From positions 175,302 to 239,301 of the forward strand of contig NZ_JAJISD010000010.1 of NCBI RefSeq assembly GCF_020880995.1: 64,000 nucleotides of DNA, given 5' to 3'. Shown in pieces: positions 16,436-24,917 of the stretch. Positions within the stretch are counted from its first letter, which is position 1. Every line of letters begins with the position of its first letter. Source of the stretch: Reyranella aquatilis. GTDB taxonomy: Bacteria > Pseudomonadota > Alphaproteobacteria > Reyranellales > Reyranellaceae. The notes beneath the pieces are model-generated. The model ran no database searches, was not told the origin of the DNA, and saw only the letters and a list, made by a program, of their open reading frames with translations. The position numbers and the translations under genes were made by a program.

Positions 16436-17404
16436 CTACGAAGAGGCTCGTAGTTTCAGCAGCGACAGCATCATGTCGATGGTGGGCGTCGTCACGCCGG
16501 CGAGCTCGCCGAGGTCGGCGATCGAATCGGCCAGCGCGTCGATCTCGAGCGGCTTGCCGGCCTGGAGGTCGGTCAGCATCGACATCTTGTGATCGCCCAG
16601 GCCGATGGTGAACTCGATGCGCTTCTCCATCGGCGTCGCCATGGTCGCGCCGAACTTCGCGGCCACCGCCTCGGCCTCCGTCATCATGCGGCGGGCGATG
16701 TCGACGGCGCCGGGGCTGCGGCCGATGCTGCCATTGTCGGCGAGCGTCAGGACCGCGATGGGGTTCCACGTCAGGCTATTGATCATCTTGCTCCAGATCT
16801 CCGCGCGGATGTCGGACTTCACCGGTGCCTTGAGGCCGGCTTCCGTCATCGCCGCGCTGAGCGCCGTGACGCGCGCTGATGTCGATCCGTCCGGCTCGCC
16901 GAGCGGCAGGTAGCAGACCTCGTTTTCGAGATGCGCCACGCCCGGCTCGGGCACGACGCCGCCGGCCCAATAGGCGCAGCCCAAGGCCCGCTCCGGCCCG
17001 AATGTCGACCATTGCCGGCCACCGGGGTCCATGCGCTTCAGCCGGCTGCCCTCGAAGGGGCCGGCCAGTTTGTGGAAGAACCAGTAAGGCGCGCCGGTCG
17101 TGGGAGGGATCAGTGTCGTCACCGGCCCCAGCAGCGGCGTCACCTTGTCGAGCACGGCGAGGTACTGGTGCGTCTTCAGGGTGATGAACACGACGTCCTG
17201 CGGCCCGAGCTGTGCCGGATCGTCGGTCGCGTTCACCCTCACGGTGAAGTCCTCGTGCGGCGAGATCAGCCGCAGCCCGTTCCGGCGGATCGCGTCGAGA
17301 TGGGCGCCGCGTGCGATCAGGCTCACCTCGACGCCCTTCACCCGGGCGAGGTGCGCTCCAATGATTCCGCCGATCGAGCCGGCGCCGTAGAGGCAGATTT
17401 TCAT
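16436..17404 (-). CDS. 2-dehydropantoate 2-reductase family protein
   Basis: 322-residue protein of the ketopantoate reductase (PanE/ApbA) family, which uses NADPH to reduce 2-dehydropantoate to pantoate for coenzyme A synthesis. The N-terminal Rossmann motif is GAGSIGG (7-13). The C-terminal helical domain holds the family block around EIWSKMINSLTWNPI, with the expected Lys and Asn. Alphaproteobacteria often carry several paralogues acting on other 2-oxoacids, and no pantothenate genes are nearby, so the panE role is not assured. It is convergent with the SDR gene and divergent from the PPOX-fold gene. Confidence 0.85.
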   Translation of the reverse strand: MKICLYGAGSIGGIIGAHLARVKGVEVSLIARGAHLDAIRRNGLRLISPHEDFTVRVNATDDPAQLGPQDVVFITLKTHQYLAVLDKVTPLLGPVTTLIPPTTGAPYWFFHKLAGPFEGSRLKRMDPGGRQWSTFGPERALGCAYWAGGVVPEPGVAHLENEVCYLPLGEPDGSTSARVTALSAAMTEAGLKAPVKSDIRAEIWSKMINSLTWNPIAVLTLADNGSIGRSPGAVDIARRMMTEAEAVAAKFGATMATPMEKRIEFTIGLGDHKMSMLTDLQAGKPLEIDALADSIADLGELAGVTTPTIDMMLSLLKLRASS

Positions 17405-17492
17405 GCCGAAAGCCTAGAGCCTTCATGGCCCGTGCGGAACTGCCATCCGGCTAGGTCGTTGTGTCCCGAACACGAGGCAAGGAGTGACCCCC

Positions 17493-17996
17493 ATGACCGC
17501 GCAGACCGTCGATACCAGCAACCTGTGGGACATGATCGAGGACATCCGCTTCGGCATGTTGACCGTGCGCGGCGCCGACGGACGGCTCTATGCGCGGCCG
17601 ATGACGACCCAGAACGGCGAGGCCGATCGGGGCGGTGTCATCTGGTTCTTCATGTCCCGCTCGAGCCAACCGGTGGCCGACCTCTCGAGGTCGCCGGACG
17701 TCAACGTCTCCTACGCGAAGCCCGATTCGGACTGCTACGTGTCGGTGAGCGGTTCCGCGCGCGTGATCGACGACCCGGGCAAGGCGAGGGAACTCTGGAG
17801 CCCGGCCGCCGGGGCTTGGTTCCCTGGCGGCGTAGACGATCCCGACCTGGCTCTGGTCGCCGTCCTCGTGGCCGAAGCAGAGTATTGGGACGTTAAGTCC
17901 AACAAGGCCGTGCAGCTCTTCAAGCTTGCCCGGGCGGCGATGACAGGCGAACGGCCGGCCGAGCTCGCAGAGCATCGGCGCGTCCGCTTGCGCTGA
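17493..17996 (+). CDS. pyridoxamine 5'-phosphate oxidase-fold protein, general stress type
   Basis: 167-residue split-barrel flavin-binding protein of the general stress protein 26-like group. It has the pattern DIRFGMLTVRG, YARPMTTQ, VIWFFM and VNVSYAK, and ends with an EAEYWDVKSNK stretch. Members bind FMN, FAD or F420, and some protect against oxidative stress; true PNPOx activity is unlikely because the substrate-binding C terminus is missing. The ATG at 17493 is chosen over the GTG at 17484 because AAGGAG lies at the right spacing for the ATG. Confidence 0.85.
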   Translation: MTAQTVDTSNLWDMIEDIRFGMLTVRGADGRLYARPMTTQNGEADRGGVIWFFMSRSSQPVADLSRSPDVNVSYAKPDSDCYVSVSGSARVIDDPGKARELWSPAAGAWFPGGVDDPDLALVAVLVAEAEYWDVKSNKAVQLFKLARAAMTGERPAELAEHRRVRLR

Positions 17997-18018
17997 CGCC
18001 ACCCGGAACGAGTCCGGC

Positions 18019-18228
18019 TCAGCGCCGCGGCGTCGTCGCCGCGCCCACGCCGGCGCCGACCGCACCGCCCACCAGGGCGCCCGGCAACAGGCCGATCGGC
18101 GTCAGCGCCCCGACCAGGGCGCCCGTGCCCGCGCCGATGCCGCCACCCGTGACAGCGCGCTGGCCCCAGGTGTCGCCGCAGGCGGCGAGCGAGAGCGCGA
18201 GGACGGAAACGACAACCACTTTCATCAT
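18019..18228 (-). CDS. small glycine-zipper lipoprotein
   Basis: 69-residue lipoprotein. The signal peptide MMKVVVVSVLALSLAAC ends in a lipobox (LAAC), so Cys17 would be lipidated. The mature part is a glycine-zipper sequence with repeating GxxxG spacing (GGGIGAGTGALVGA, ALVGGAVGAG), as in small outer-membrane lipoproteins that insert in or associate with the membrane. The much longer open frame upstream to 18831 is an artefact antisense to the exported protein gene at 18322. Function unknown; envelope stress or stability roles are only guesses. Confidence 0.75.
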   Translation of the reverse strand: MMKVVVVSVLALSLAACGDTWGQRAVTGGGIGAGTGALVGALTPIGLLPGALVGGAVGAGVGAATTPRR

Positions 18229-18321
18229 CTGTTCAGCTCCAGTTGCGGCTCGGAACGCAATCCCGGTGGGGCCCGTTCGACGGGCACACAAACGCCTTCG
18301 TCGTGCGCAAAGCTCCCACAA

Positions 18322-18900
18322 ATGCCCGTCCTCCGGTGTGTTCTCCTCGTGACCATGATGCTGCTGGGCGGCCTCCCGGCCGGCCGGGCGCAGACCGTGG
18401 GCGGTTTCGACTATGCGCCCGAATACGATTTCTCCGAGTTCTGGGCGGCGACCGACGGCCGCTTCTTCAGGGTGATCGTGGCGGGCAATCCCTTCCCGCA
18501 GATGCCGGCCGAGGAGGCCAAGCAGCGGATGCTGCCGGTGATGCAGGCCAACAAGCCGCGCCCGGCGCTCACTTTCACCTACCAGCAGCCGCCGGAGGAG
18601 ATGCGTCCCGACTACCGGCTGGTCCTGGTGTTCGATCCAGCAAACGACCTCACTGCCGCGCGCGTCTGCGCCGGCCAGATTTTTCTCAAGAAGCCGGCGG
18701 AGCCGCGCCCGGCCGGCCGGGTCTATGTCTTCGGCATCTATTGCCGCAACGATCTCGCTCTGTCGCAGACCACGGCCTGGACGCAGGCCGCCAGCCCCGA
18801 GGATCCGCGGTTGGGCCAGATGTTCGCCCAACTTTTCCTGGCGCTTTTCGACGACCGGCGCTGGCGTCGCTCTCCCTTCAATCCGTGGTTTGCGCGCTAG
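18322..18900 (+). CDS. hypothetical exported protein, 192 aa
   Basis: Not recognised. The first 23 residues form a Sec signal peptide with probable cleavage after GRAQ. The mature protein contains a FDYAPEYDFSEFW opening, Pro-rich loops, and a two-cysteine region (VCAGQIF and GIYCRND) that could form a disulfide in the periplasm. No membrane segment follows the signal. It sits divergently beside the glycine-zipper lipoprotein and upstream of a small membrane protein on the same strand. Confidence 0.7.
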   Translation: MPVLRCVLLVTMMLLGGLPAGRAQTVGGFDYAPEYDFSEFWAATDGRFFRVIVAGNPFPQMPAEEAKQRMLPVMQANKPRPALTFTYQQPPEEMRPDYRLVLVFDPANDLTAARVCAGQIFLKKPAEPRPAGRVYVFGIYCRNDLALSQTTAWTQAASPEDPRLGQMFAQLFLALFDDRRWRRSPFNPWFAR

Positions 18901-18941
18901 CCGATCCGGCCTAAGAGAGAGTCCGTTTGAGGGGGATATTC

Positions 18942-19178
18942 TTGGGTACCGACGTGGAAATCTGGATGCTGTTCGCGCCGTTCTGGCTGCTCGGCATCTT
19001 CGCGGCGCTTGGCGCGATCTGGCATTTCGGCCATTTCAGCCGGCGGTTTAAGCCGCATGAGCTGACGGCGGAACACCATCATCATTTCAAGCGGGCGCAG
19101 ATCGCGATGATGGCGTGTGTCGGCCTGCTGGTGTTGGGACTGGTGGTCGGCGTCCTCGGGACGCTTTCGCGGGGCTAG
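18942..19178 (+). CDS. small two-helix membrane protein
   Basis: About 78 residues, with hydrophobic helices near residues 6-24 and 50-70 separated by a polar loop rich in His (AEHHHHFKRAQ). No family is recognised. The His cluster could bind metal but has no conserved spacing I know. A GAGGGGGA ribosome site suggests the TTG at 18942; an in-frame TTG at 18927 and a GTG at 18954 are alternatives. It follows the exported protein gene by about 40 bases and may share its transcript. Confidence 0.6.
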   Translation: MGTDVEIWMLFAPFWLLGIFAALGAIWHFGHFSRRFKPHELTAEHHHHFKRAQIAMMACVGLLVLGLVVGVLGTLSRG

Positions 19179-19188
19179 GTCCCCGCAA

Positions 19189-19320
19189 TCATTCGGCCAC
19201 CAGCCCCACGACCTCATAGTGGCCCGGATCCTTGGTAGGACCGGCGATCAGCACCTGCTGGTCGCAGGCCGTCAGGACCAACACGAGCAGGCCTAGGGAA
19301 GCCAAGATCCTGCGGAACAT
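19189..19320 (-). CDS. tiny lipoprotein, 43 aa
   Basis: Short lipoprotein gene at the downstream end of a long open frame that is otherwise noise. The start MFRRILASLGLLVLVLTAC is a complete lipoprotein signal with a lipobox ending at Cys19; only about 25 residues follow. A GGAGGA site lies seven bases before the ATG at 19320, which strongly supports translation. Size and layout resemble entericidin-like or other small membrane lipoproteins, but no family motif is seen. It is convergent with the small membrane protein gene, with stops about 10 bases apart. Confidence 0.65.
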   Translation of the reverse strand: MFRRILASLGLLVLVLTACDQQVLIAGPTKDPGHYEVVGLVAE

Positions 19321-19431
19321 GATAAATTCCTCCATCTGGCAGAGGAACGCCGGCTCTCTGCGTTTGGTTGCCGCGCCCTGCACCTTGCCGGGCGAAGATC
19401 GGGGAGAACAGGGGCGGGAGCCCATGCCTGC

Positions 19432-20115
19432 ATGACCAGACGTCGAATGCTGCGCCGCATCGCCTACGTGCGGCGCAATCGCTGCAGCGCCTTGGTGTCG
19501 GCGCTCTGCTTCTTCACGCTGCTGAATCCGCTTCTGGCGAGTTCGGCGATCGGCGGTTCGGTGCTGGGTCTGGCGCTGTTCGTGGTGCTCGTCCTGGCAG
19601 TCTGGGCGCTGCGCCTCGAGCGGCCGGTCCTCTGGGGGCTGGGGGTGTTCGGTTTCATCACCGTCGATGCCCTCATCGCCGACCGCCTGGGCTACAGCGG
19701 CCTGCGTCCGATCGCGCTGGGGGCGACGGCGCTGTTCATCGGGGCGATCACCATCGCCCTGTTGCGCTACGTCCTCGACCGGCGGCCGATCACCACCGAC
19801 AAGGTGTTCGGGGCGGTGGCGGCCTACATCCTGATCGCCCTGTCGTTCGCCAGCCTGTTCGGCTTCCTGCAGGTGTTCCAGCCCAATGCCTTCACCGCCA
19901 CGATCGCGCATGGACCGGGCGGCAAGCTCAACTGGTCGGACCTGATGTATTTCTCCTTCACGGTGCTGACCTCGACCGGTTTCGGCGAGATCACGCCGGC
20001 GACGCCGATGGCGCGCTCGCTGATCGTGATCGAGCAGGTGCTGGGCGTCATGTACGTCGCCTTCCTGATCGCGCGGCTCGCCAACCTCTACGGCTCTGCG
20101 AAACGGCTGCAGTAA
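19432..20115 (+). CDS. two-TM potassium-channel-like protein
   Basis: 227-residue membrane protein. The N-terminal half has about four hydrophobic segments; the C-terminal half holds the pore unit: a helix near residues 125-145, the pore loop FTVLTSTGFGEITP, and a final helix. TGFG in place of the usual TVGYG/TIGYG filter is a variant seen in bacterial ion-channel domain proteins, so K+ selectivity is plausible but unproven. There is no cytosolic RCK/TrkA domain. It is a standalone gene. Confidence 0.82.
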   Translation: MTRRRMLRRIAYVRRNRCSALVSALCFFTLLNPLLASSAIGGSVLGLALFVVLVLAVWALRLERPVLWGLGVFGFITVDALIADRLGYSGLRPIALGATALFIGAITIALLRYVLDRRPITTDKVFGAVAAYILIALSFASLFGFLQVFQPNAFTATIAHGPGGKLNWSDLMYFSFTVLTSTGFGEITPATPMARSLIVIEQVLGVMYVAFLIARLANLYGSAKRLQ

Positions 20116-20185
20116 GAACCGTCCGGGCGCGCTAGGCGGTCCCGCCGTCCGCGCTATACTGCCGCCAAAATCAGGTGAGGAAGCC

Positions 20186-21835
20186 ATGAGCATTACGGCT
20201 GAAGCGGCGGCGCCGCGCGAGTTCCGGGACGCTGTCGAGCATTGGGACGCGATCGTGATCGGCGCCGGGCTGTCGGGCATGTACCAGCTCCTGAAGCTCA
20301 GGCAGATGGGCTTCAAGGCGCGGGTCTACGAGGCGGGCGGCGGCGTCGGCGGGACCTGGTACTGGAACCGCTATCCCGGCGCCCGCTTCGATTCGGAGAG
20401 CTGGACCTACGGCTTCTCCTTCTCGCCGGAAGTGCTGAAGGAATGGGACTGGAAGGAGCACTTTTCCGGCCAGCCCGAGAACCTGCGCTACTGCGAGTTC
20501 CTGGCCGACAAGTTCGACCTGCGCCGCGACATCACCTTCAACACCCGCGTGAAGGCTGCGCACTGGGATGACGCCGCCAACGAATGGGAAGTGACGTTCG
20601 AGACCGGGGGCCGTGCCCGAGCGCGATTCCTCATCACCGCGATCGGACCGCTGTCGTCGCCGACCATGCCGACCATTCCCGGCATCGAGGATTTCAAGGG
20701 CGAGTCCTGGCATACCGGCCTGTGGCCGCATCATCCCGTGAGCTTCGAGGGCAAGCGCGTCGCGGTGATCGGCACCGGCGCCTCGGGCGTGCAGGCCATC
20801 ACCGAGATCGCCAAGACGGTGGGGCATCTCACGGTGTTCCAGCGCACGCCCAACTGGTGCACGCCGCTGCGCAACTCGAAGATCGAGCCCGAGACGATGG
20901 CCGACATCCGCTCGCGCTACGACCAGATCTTCGCCCAGTGCCGCGAGAACTGGGGCTGCTTCGTCCACACCGCCGATCCCCGCCATTCGACCGACGTGAC
21001 GCCGGAGGAGCGCGAGGCTTTCTTCGAAAAGCTCTACAACACGCCTGGTTTCGCCTTCTGGCAGGGCAATTTCCGCGACGTGCTGATGGACCAGGCGGCC
21101 AACGACGCGCTGACGGAATTCGTGATCAAGAAGATCCGCGCCCGCGTGAAGGACCAGAAGATCGCCGACAAGCTGATCCCGACCAACCACGGCTACGGCA
21201 CGCGGCGCGTCCCGCTCGAGAGCGGCTACTTCGAGGTCTACAACCAGCCCAACGTGAAGCTGGTCGACATCCGCGAGACGCCGATCGAGCGGGTCACCGA
21301 GACGGGCCTGCGCGTCGGCGGCCAAGACTACGAATTCGACATGATCATCTACGCGACCGGCTTCGATGCCATCACCGGCGCTTTCGACCGCATCGACTTC
21401 CAGGGCCGAAACGGCGCGAAGCTGCGCGACAAATGGGCCGACGGGCCGCACACCTATCTGGGCCTAAACGTAGCGGGCTTCCCCAACATGCTGACGCTGG
21501 TCGGCCCGCACAATGCGGCGACCTTCTGCAACCTGCCGCGCTGCATCGAGCAGAACGTCGAGTTCGTGTCCGACCTGCTCGCCTACATGCGCGACAAGGG
21601 TCTCAGCCGCATCGAGGCGACGCCCGAAGCGGAATCGGCCTGGACCGCCCACGTCTACGACACCGGATCGCGGCTGCTGCTCACCAAGGTCGATTCCTGG
21701 ATGACCGGCGTGAACAAGAACGTGCCCGGCCGCCTCAAGCGCACCTTCATGGCCTATGCCGGCGGCGCGCCCAAGTATCGCCAGAAGTGCGAGGAGATCG
21801 CGGCCAACGGATACGAGGGGTTCGCGCTTCGCTAA
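20186..21835 (+). CDS. flavin-dependent monooxygenase, Baeyer-Villiger type
   Basis: 549-residue FAD- and NADPH-dependent oxygenase. The FAD Rossmann motif GAGLSG is at 26-31, the NADP motif GTGASG near 194, and the Baeyer-Villiger fingerprint FxGxxxHxxxWP is intact (Phe170, His176, Trp180, Pro181). The GGVGGTWYWNRYPG segment and overall length match cyclohexanone monooxygenase-type BVMOs, which insert oxygen next to a ketone to give esters or lactones. The substrate is unknown. A GAGGAA site precedes the ATG. It converges on the amidohydrolase gene with a hairpin between them. Confidence 0.92.
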   Translation: MSITAEAAAPREFRDAVEHWDAIVIGAGLSGMYQLLKLRQMGFKARVYEAGGGVGGTWYWNRYPGARFDSESWTYGFSFSPEVLKEWDWKEHFSGQPENLRYCEFLADKFDLRRDITFNTRVKAAHWDDAANEWEVTFETGGRARARFLITAIGPLSSPTMPTIPGIEDFKGESWHTGLWPHHPVSFEGKRVAVIGTGASGVQAITEIAKTVGHLTVFQRTPNWCTPLRNSKIEPETMADIRSRYDQIFAQCRENWGCFVHTADPRHSTDVTPEEREAFFEKLYNTPGFAFWQGNFRDVLMDQAANDALTEFVIKKIRARVKDQKIADKLIPTNHGYGTRRVPLESGYFEVYNQPNVKLVDIRETPIERVTETGLRVGGQDYEFDMIIYATGFDAITGAFDRIDFQGRNGAKLRDKWADGPHTYLGLNVAGFPNMLTLVGPHNAATFCNLPRCIEQNVEFVSDLLAYMRDKGLSRIEATPEAESAWTAHVYDTGSRLLLTKVDSWMTGVNKNVPGRLKRTFMAYAGGAPKYRQKCEEIAANGYEGFALR

Positions 21836-21848
21836 CGCGTTCTCTTCT

Positions 21849-21883
21849 CATTCTCCCTTCCCCTGGCGGGGGAGAGGAGAATG
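21849..21883. terminator. bidirectional hairpin between convergent genes, possibly a dispersed repeat
   Basis: Imperfect 16-base arms (CATTCTCC... and ...GGAGAATG) around a short GGC loop, in the 61-base gap between the monooxygenase and amidohydrolase stops. The CTTCCCCTGGCGGGGGAGAGG type of palindrome recurs in alphaproteobacterial intergenic regions, so it may be both a repeat and a terminator. Confidence 0.55.
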
Positions 21884-21896
21884 AAAGCCACCACTC

Positions 21897-23618
21897 CTAA
21901 CGAGCACCGCGCACCAGGCGTCCCGGGCGGGCACCGGTGAATTCGCCATCGCGATAGGTCACCTCACCGCCGACGATCGTGGCGCGGTAGCCCTCGGCCT
22001 TCTGTTCCAGGCGGCGGCCGCCGCCCGGCAGATTGTGGACCGGATGCGGCGCGGAGACTTTCAGCCGGTCGAGATCGATCACGTTGAGATCGGCCTTGTA
22101 GCCGACTTGCAGCCGGCCGCGATCGCCGAGGCAGACTGCGCGCGCCGGCACGTCGGTGAGCTGGTGGATCGCCCAGGGCAGCGGCCAGCGCTCGCCCTTG
22201 CGGTCGCGTGTCCAGTAGGTCAGCGCGTGCGTCGTATAGCTCGCGTCGCAAATCAGCCCATAATGCGCGCCGCCGTCGCCCAGCGCCATCACCGTATGCT
22301 CGTGGCGCAACATGCTCGCCATGTTGGCGTCGGAACAGTCGGTGTAGTTGGCGCCGGGATGGAACAGGATGGTGCGCCCGTCGCCGCTCACCAGCAGGTC
22401 GTAGGCGAGTTCGAGCGGCGTGATGCCGAGCGCCGCGGCGCGGGCATCGAGCCGCCGGTCGGCGGGCGGCGTGTAGTCGGGCGGATCGCCCAGTACGAAC
22501 ATGTTGGCGACGCTGCGCATGAAGGCCAGCATCTGCGGGTTGCGGTAGGAGGGCTGCTCCTGCAGCAGCTTCGCCTTCATCGCCGGATCGCGCAGCTTTG
22601 CGAGCTTGGCCTCGAGCGGCAGGCCTTCGACCTCACGATAGCTGGGGCAGGTCGAGAACGGATGGAAGGAAAGCTCGAGCCCGTAGAGGACGGCCACCGG
22701 ACGCGCCGCGACCTGGCCGCGGATCGGCAGCCCGTCGCAATGGGCGCGCTCGATTTCCCGCAGCAGCGTCTGCCAGCGGCCCGGGTAGAGCGAGATGTCG
22801 AGCAGGGTGAAGGAGAGGGGCCGTCCCGAGAGTTCGACCAGTCGGCGCAGCATGGCGAACTCGGTGGCGCCCTCGGCCGTGGTATCCGCGAAATCGTCGA
22901 GGAGCTGGATCACGCCCTTGCCGGCCCGGCGCATGCCGCGCGCGATCGCGGCGAGCTCTTCCTCGCCCGCGGTGATGGTCGGCGTCAGGGCGCCGTCGGG
23001 CGTGCGATGGAACAGCGAGCGGGAGGTCGAGAAACCCAGCGCGCCGGCCTCCAACCCTTCCTGGACGAGTCTCGACATCTCGGCCATGTCCGCCGCGTTG
23101 GCCGGCTCCCGATCGACGCCGCGCTTACCCATCACGAAGACGCGCAGCGGGGCATGCGGCACTTGGGTCGCGAAGTCGATGTCGCACTGCCGCTTCGACA
23201 GGGCGTCGAGATAGTCGGGAAAGCTCTGCCAGTTCCACGGCACGCCCTCGCGCATGACCAGCTCGGGAATGTCCTCGACGCCTTCCATGACGTTCATCAG
23301 CGTGTCGCGGTCTTCGGGCCGGCAGGGTGCGAAGCCGACGCCGCAATTACCCATCAGCACCGTGGTCACGCCGTGCCCGGAGGACGGGGAGAAGCGATCG
23401 TCCCAGGTGACCTGGCCGTCATAGTGCGTGTGGATGTCGACGAACCCGGGTGTCACCGTGAGGCCGCGAGCGTCGATCTCCTCTCGGCCGCTGCCGTCGA
23501 TGCGGCCCACGGCGGCGATCCTACCGTTTTCGATGGCCACGTCGGCGTCGCGCGGCTCGCTGCCTGTGCCGTCGATCACCGTGCCATTGCGCACGATCAA
23601 GTCATATGAGGCGGCCAT
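21897..23618 (-). CDS. N-acyl-D-amino-acid deacylase-type amidohydrolase
   Basis: 573-residue metal-dependent hydrolase of the amidohydrolase superfamily. A small beta-sandwich (NGTVIDGTG, GRIAAVGRI) flanks a TIM barrel with the metal motif HTH (63-65), a conserved NCGVGFAPC loop, and the later GDGGAHYG loop with its Asp and His. D-aminoacylases and D-hydantoinase-like enzymes share this layout; in genome annotation many such proteins act on unknown amides. GGGAGG is placed five bases before the ATG at 23618; the extra 38 codons to 23732 lack a ribosome site. Confidence 0.87.
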   Translation of the reverse strand: MAASYDLIVRNGTVIDGTGSEPRDADVAIENGRIAAVGRIDGSGREEIDARGLTVTPGFVDIHTHYDGQVTWDDRFSPSSGHGVTTVLMGNCGVGFAPCRPEDRDTLMNVMEGVEDIPELVMREGVPWNWQSFPDYLDALSKRQCDIDFATQVPHAPLRVFVMGKRGVDREPANAADMAEMSRLVQEGLEAGALGFSTSRSLFHRTPDGALTPTITAGEEELAAIARGMRRAGKGVIQLLDDFADTTAEGATEFAMLRRLVELSGRPLSFTLLDISLYPGRWQTLLREIERAHCDGLPIRGQVAARPVAVLYGLELSFHPFSTCPSYREVEGLPLEAKLAKLRDPAMKAKLLQEQPSYRNPQMLAFMRSVANMFVLGDPPDYTPPADRRLDARAAALGITPLELAYDLLVSGDGRTILFHPGANYTDCSDANMASMLRHEHTVMALGDGGAHYGLICDASYTTHALTYWTRDRKGERWPLPWAIHQLTDVPARAVCLGDRGRLQVGYKADLNVIDLDRLKVSAPHPVHNLPGGGRRLEQKAEGYRATIVGGEVTYRDGEFTGARPGRLVRGAR

Positions 23619-23848
23619 GGCGCCCTCCCATGGGGGTTGCTTGGTTCCACTTTTGCCGCAGCATCGATTCGGCAGAGGGCGCAGGCAAGCCCGTCCCCGG
23701 GCGGAACCTTCGCTTTTCACCGCCGCAGGCATGATGTTTCTGCAGGGATTGCCCGGGCCGCTGAACGACGCCCGCGCGGCCCGGTGTCAGGAAAACGTGA
23801 CTTTGAACCTTCTCGCAGCCGGGGTGTTATGCGGCGAAGGATCATCCA

Positions 23849-24907
23849 TTGCCCCCTCCCGTCTCCCTGCTGTCCGTCGCCCACGCTCTGCCGCCGCACC
23901 GGCTGCTCCAGACGGAGGCCGCCGAAGCCGCGCGCGGGATCTTCGCGCACCGCTATGCTGCCTTCGAGCGGATGGCGCCGGTCTTCACCACCTCGGGCAT
24001 CGAGGCGCGGCACACGGTGATGCCGCTCGACTGGTATCTCTCGACGCTGGGCTGGCCGGAGCGCAATGCGGCCTACCTCGCGGGCGCGCACGACCTGTTC
24101 GTCGAGGCCGCCACCCGGGCGCTCGCGGAAGCGGGATGTGCCGCGTCCGATGTCGACACGATCGTCACCATCTCGTCGACCGGTGTCGCCACGCCCAGCC
24201 TCGAAGCGCGCGCGGCGCGCCGCATGGGGTTCCGCCCCGACGTAGAGCGCGTGCCGGTGTTCGGCCTGGGCTGCGCGGGTGGCGTCTCGGGGCTGGCGCT
24301 CGCCGGACGCCTCGCGTCCGCGCGGCCGGGTTCGACCGTCCTGTTCGTGGCAATCGAGATCTGTACCGCGGCCTTTCGCATGGACCAGCTGACGCCGGCC
24401 AACATGGTCGCGACCGCCCTGTTCGGCGACGGCGCGGCGGCCTGCGTGGTGCGCGCCGGCGCGGACGAAGCCGGTCTCGCGCGGATCGAAGGCGCTGGCG
24501 AACATCTGTGGCCGGACACGCTCGACATCATGGGCTGGAAGGTCGACCCGACCGGGCTCGGCGTCGTGTTCGACCGCTCCATCCCGCCCTTCGCCGAGCA
24601 GCAGGTCGGGCCGGCGGTCGAGGGCATCCTGGCGCGTCTCGGAGTGGCGCGGGAATCGATCGACCGCTTTGCCTGCCATCCGGGCGGCGCCAAGGTGATC
24701 ACGGCGCTGGAGACCACGTTGCGCCTCGCGCCCGGTACGCTCGATCACGAGCGGGAGGTGCTGCGCCAGTATGGCAACATGTCGGCTCCCACCGTGCTCT
24801 TCGTGCTGGAGCGGCTGCTGGCCGGCGGGCTCCCGAGGCGCACCGTGCTGACGGCGCTGGGGCCCGGCTTCACCTGCAGCTGCCTGTCGCTGGTCCGCGC
24901 GGCGTGA
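23849..24907 (+). CDS. type III polyketide synthase
   Basis: 352-residue homodimeric ketosynthase of the chalcone/stilbene synthase family. The catalytic triad is complete: Cys142 in GLGCAGG, His277 in ACHPGGAK and Asn310 in YGNMSAP. Bacterial relatives extend fatty acyl or aromatic starters with malonyl-CoA and cyclise them to alkylresorcinols, alkylpyrones or phloroglucinols. It begins at a TTG with AAGGA eight bases before it. An ICMT-type methyltransferase follows 10 bases downstream, an arrangement known from alkylresorcinol (srsA/srsB-like) clusters, which suggests a methylated phenolic lipid product. Confidence 0.93.
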   Translation: MPPPVSLLSVAHALPPHRLLQTEAAEAARGIFAHRYAAFERMAPVFTTSGIEARHTVMPLDWYLSTLGWPERNAAYLAGAHDLFVEAATRALAEAGCAASDVDTIVTISSTGVATPSLEARAARRMGFRPDVERVPVFGLGCAGGVSGLALAGRLASARPGSTVLFVAIEICTAAFRMDQLTPANMVATALFGDGAAACVVRAGADEAGLARIEGAGEHLWPDTLDIMGWKVDPTGLGVVFDRSIPPFAEQQVGPAVEGILARLGVARESIDRFACHPGGAKVITALETTLRLAPGTLDHEREVLRQYGNMSAPTVLFVLERLLAGGLPRRTVLTALGPGFTCSCLSLVRAA

Positions 24908-24917
24908 GCGCGCGGCG

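Noticed and set aside
22035..23609. 524-codon plus-strand frame opposite the amidohydrolase
   Set aside because: The minus strand has the metal-binding HTH and full family length; the plus frame has none.
23757..23848. Partial palindrome GTCAGG-AAAA-CGTGAC region upstream of the type III PKS
   Set aside because: It has a central mismatch and only short arms; too weak to call an operator.
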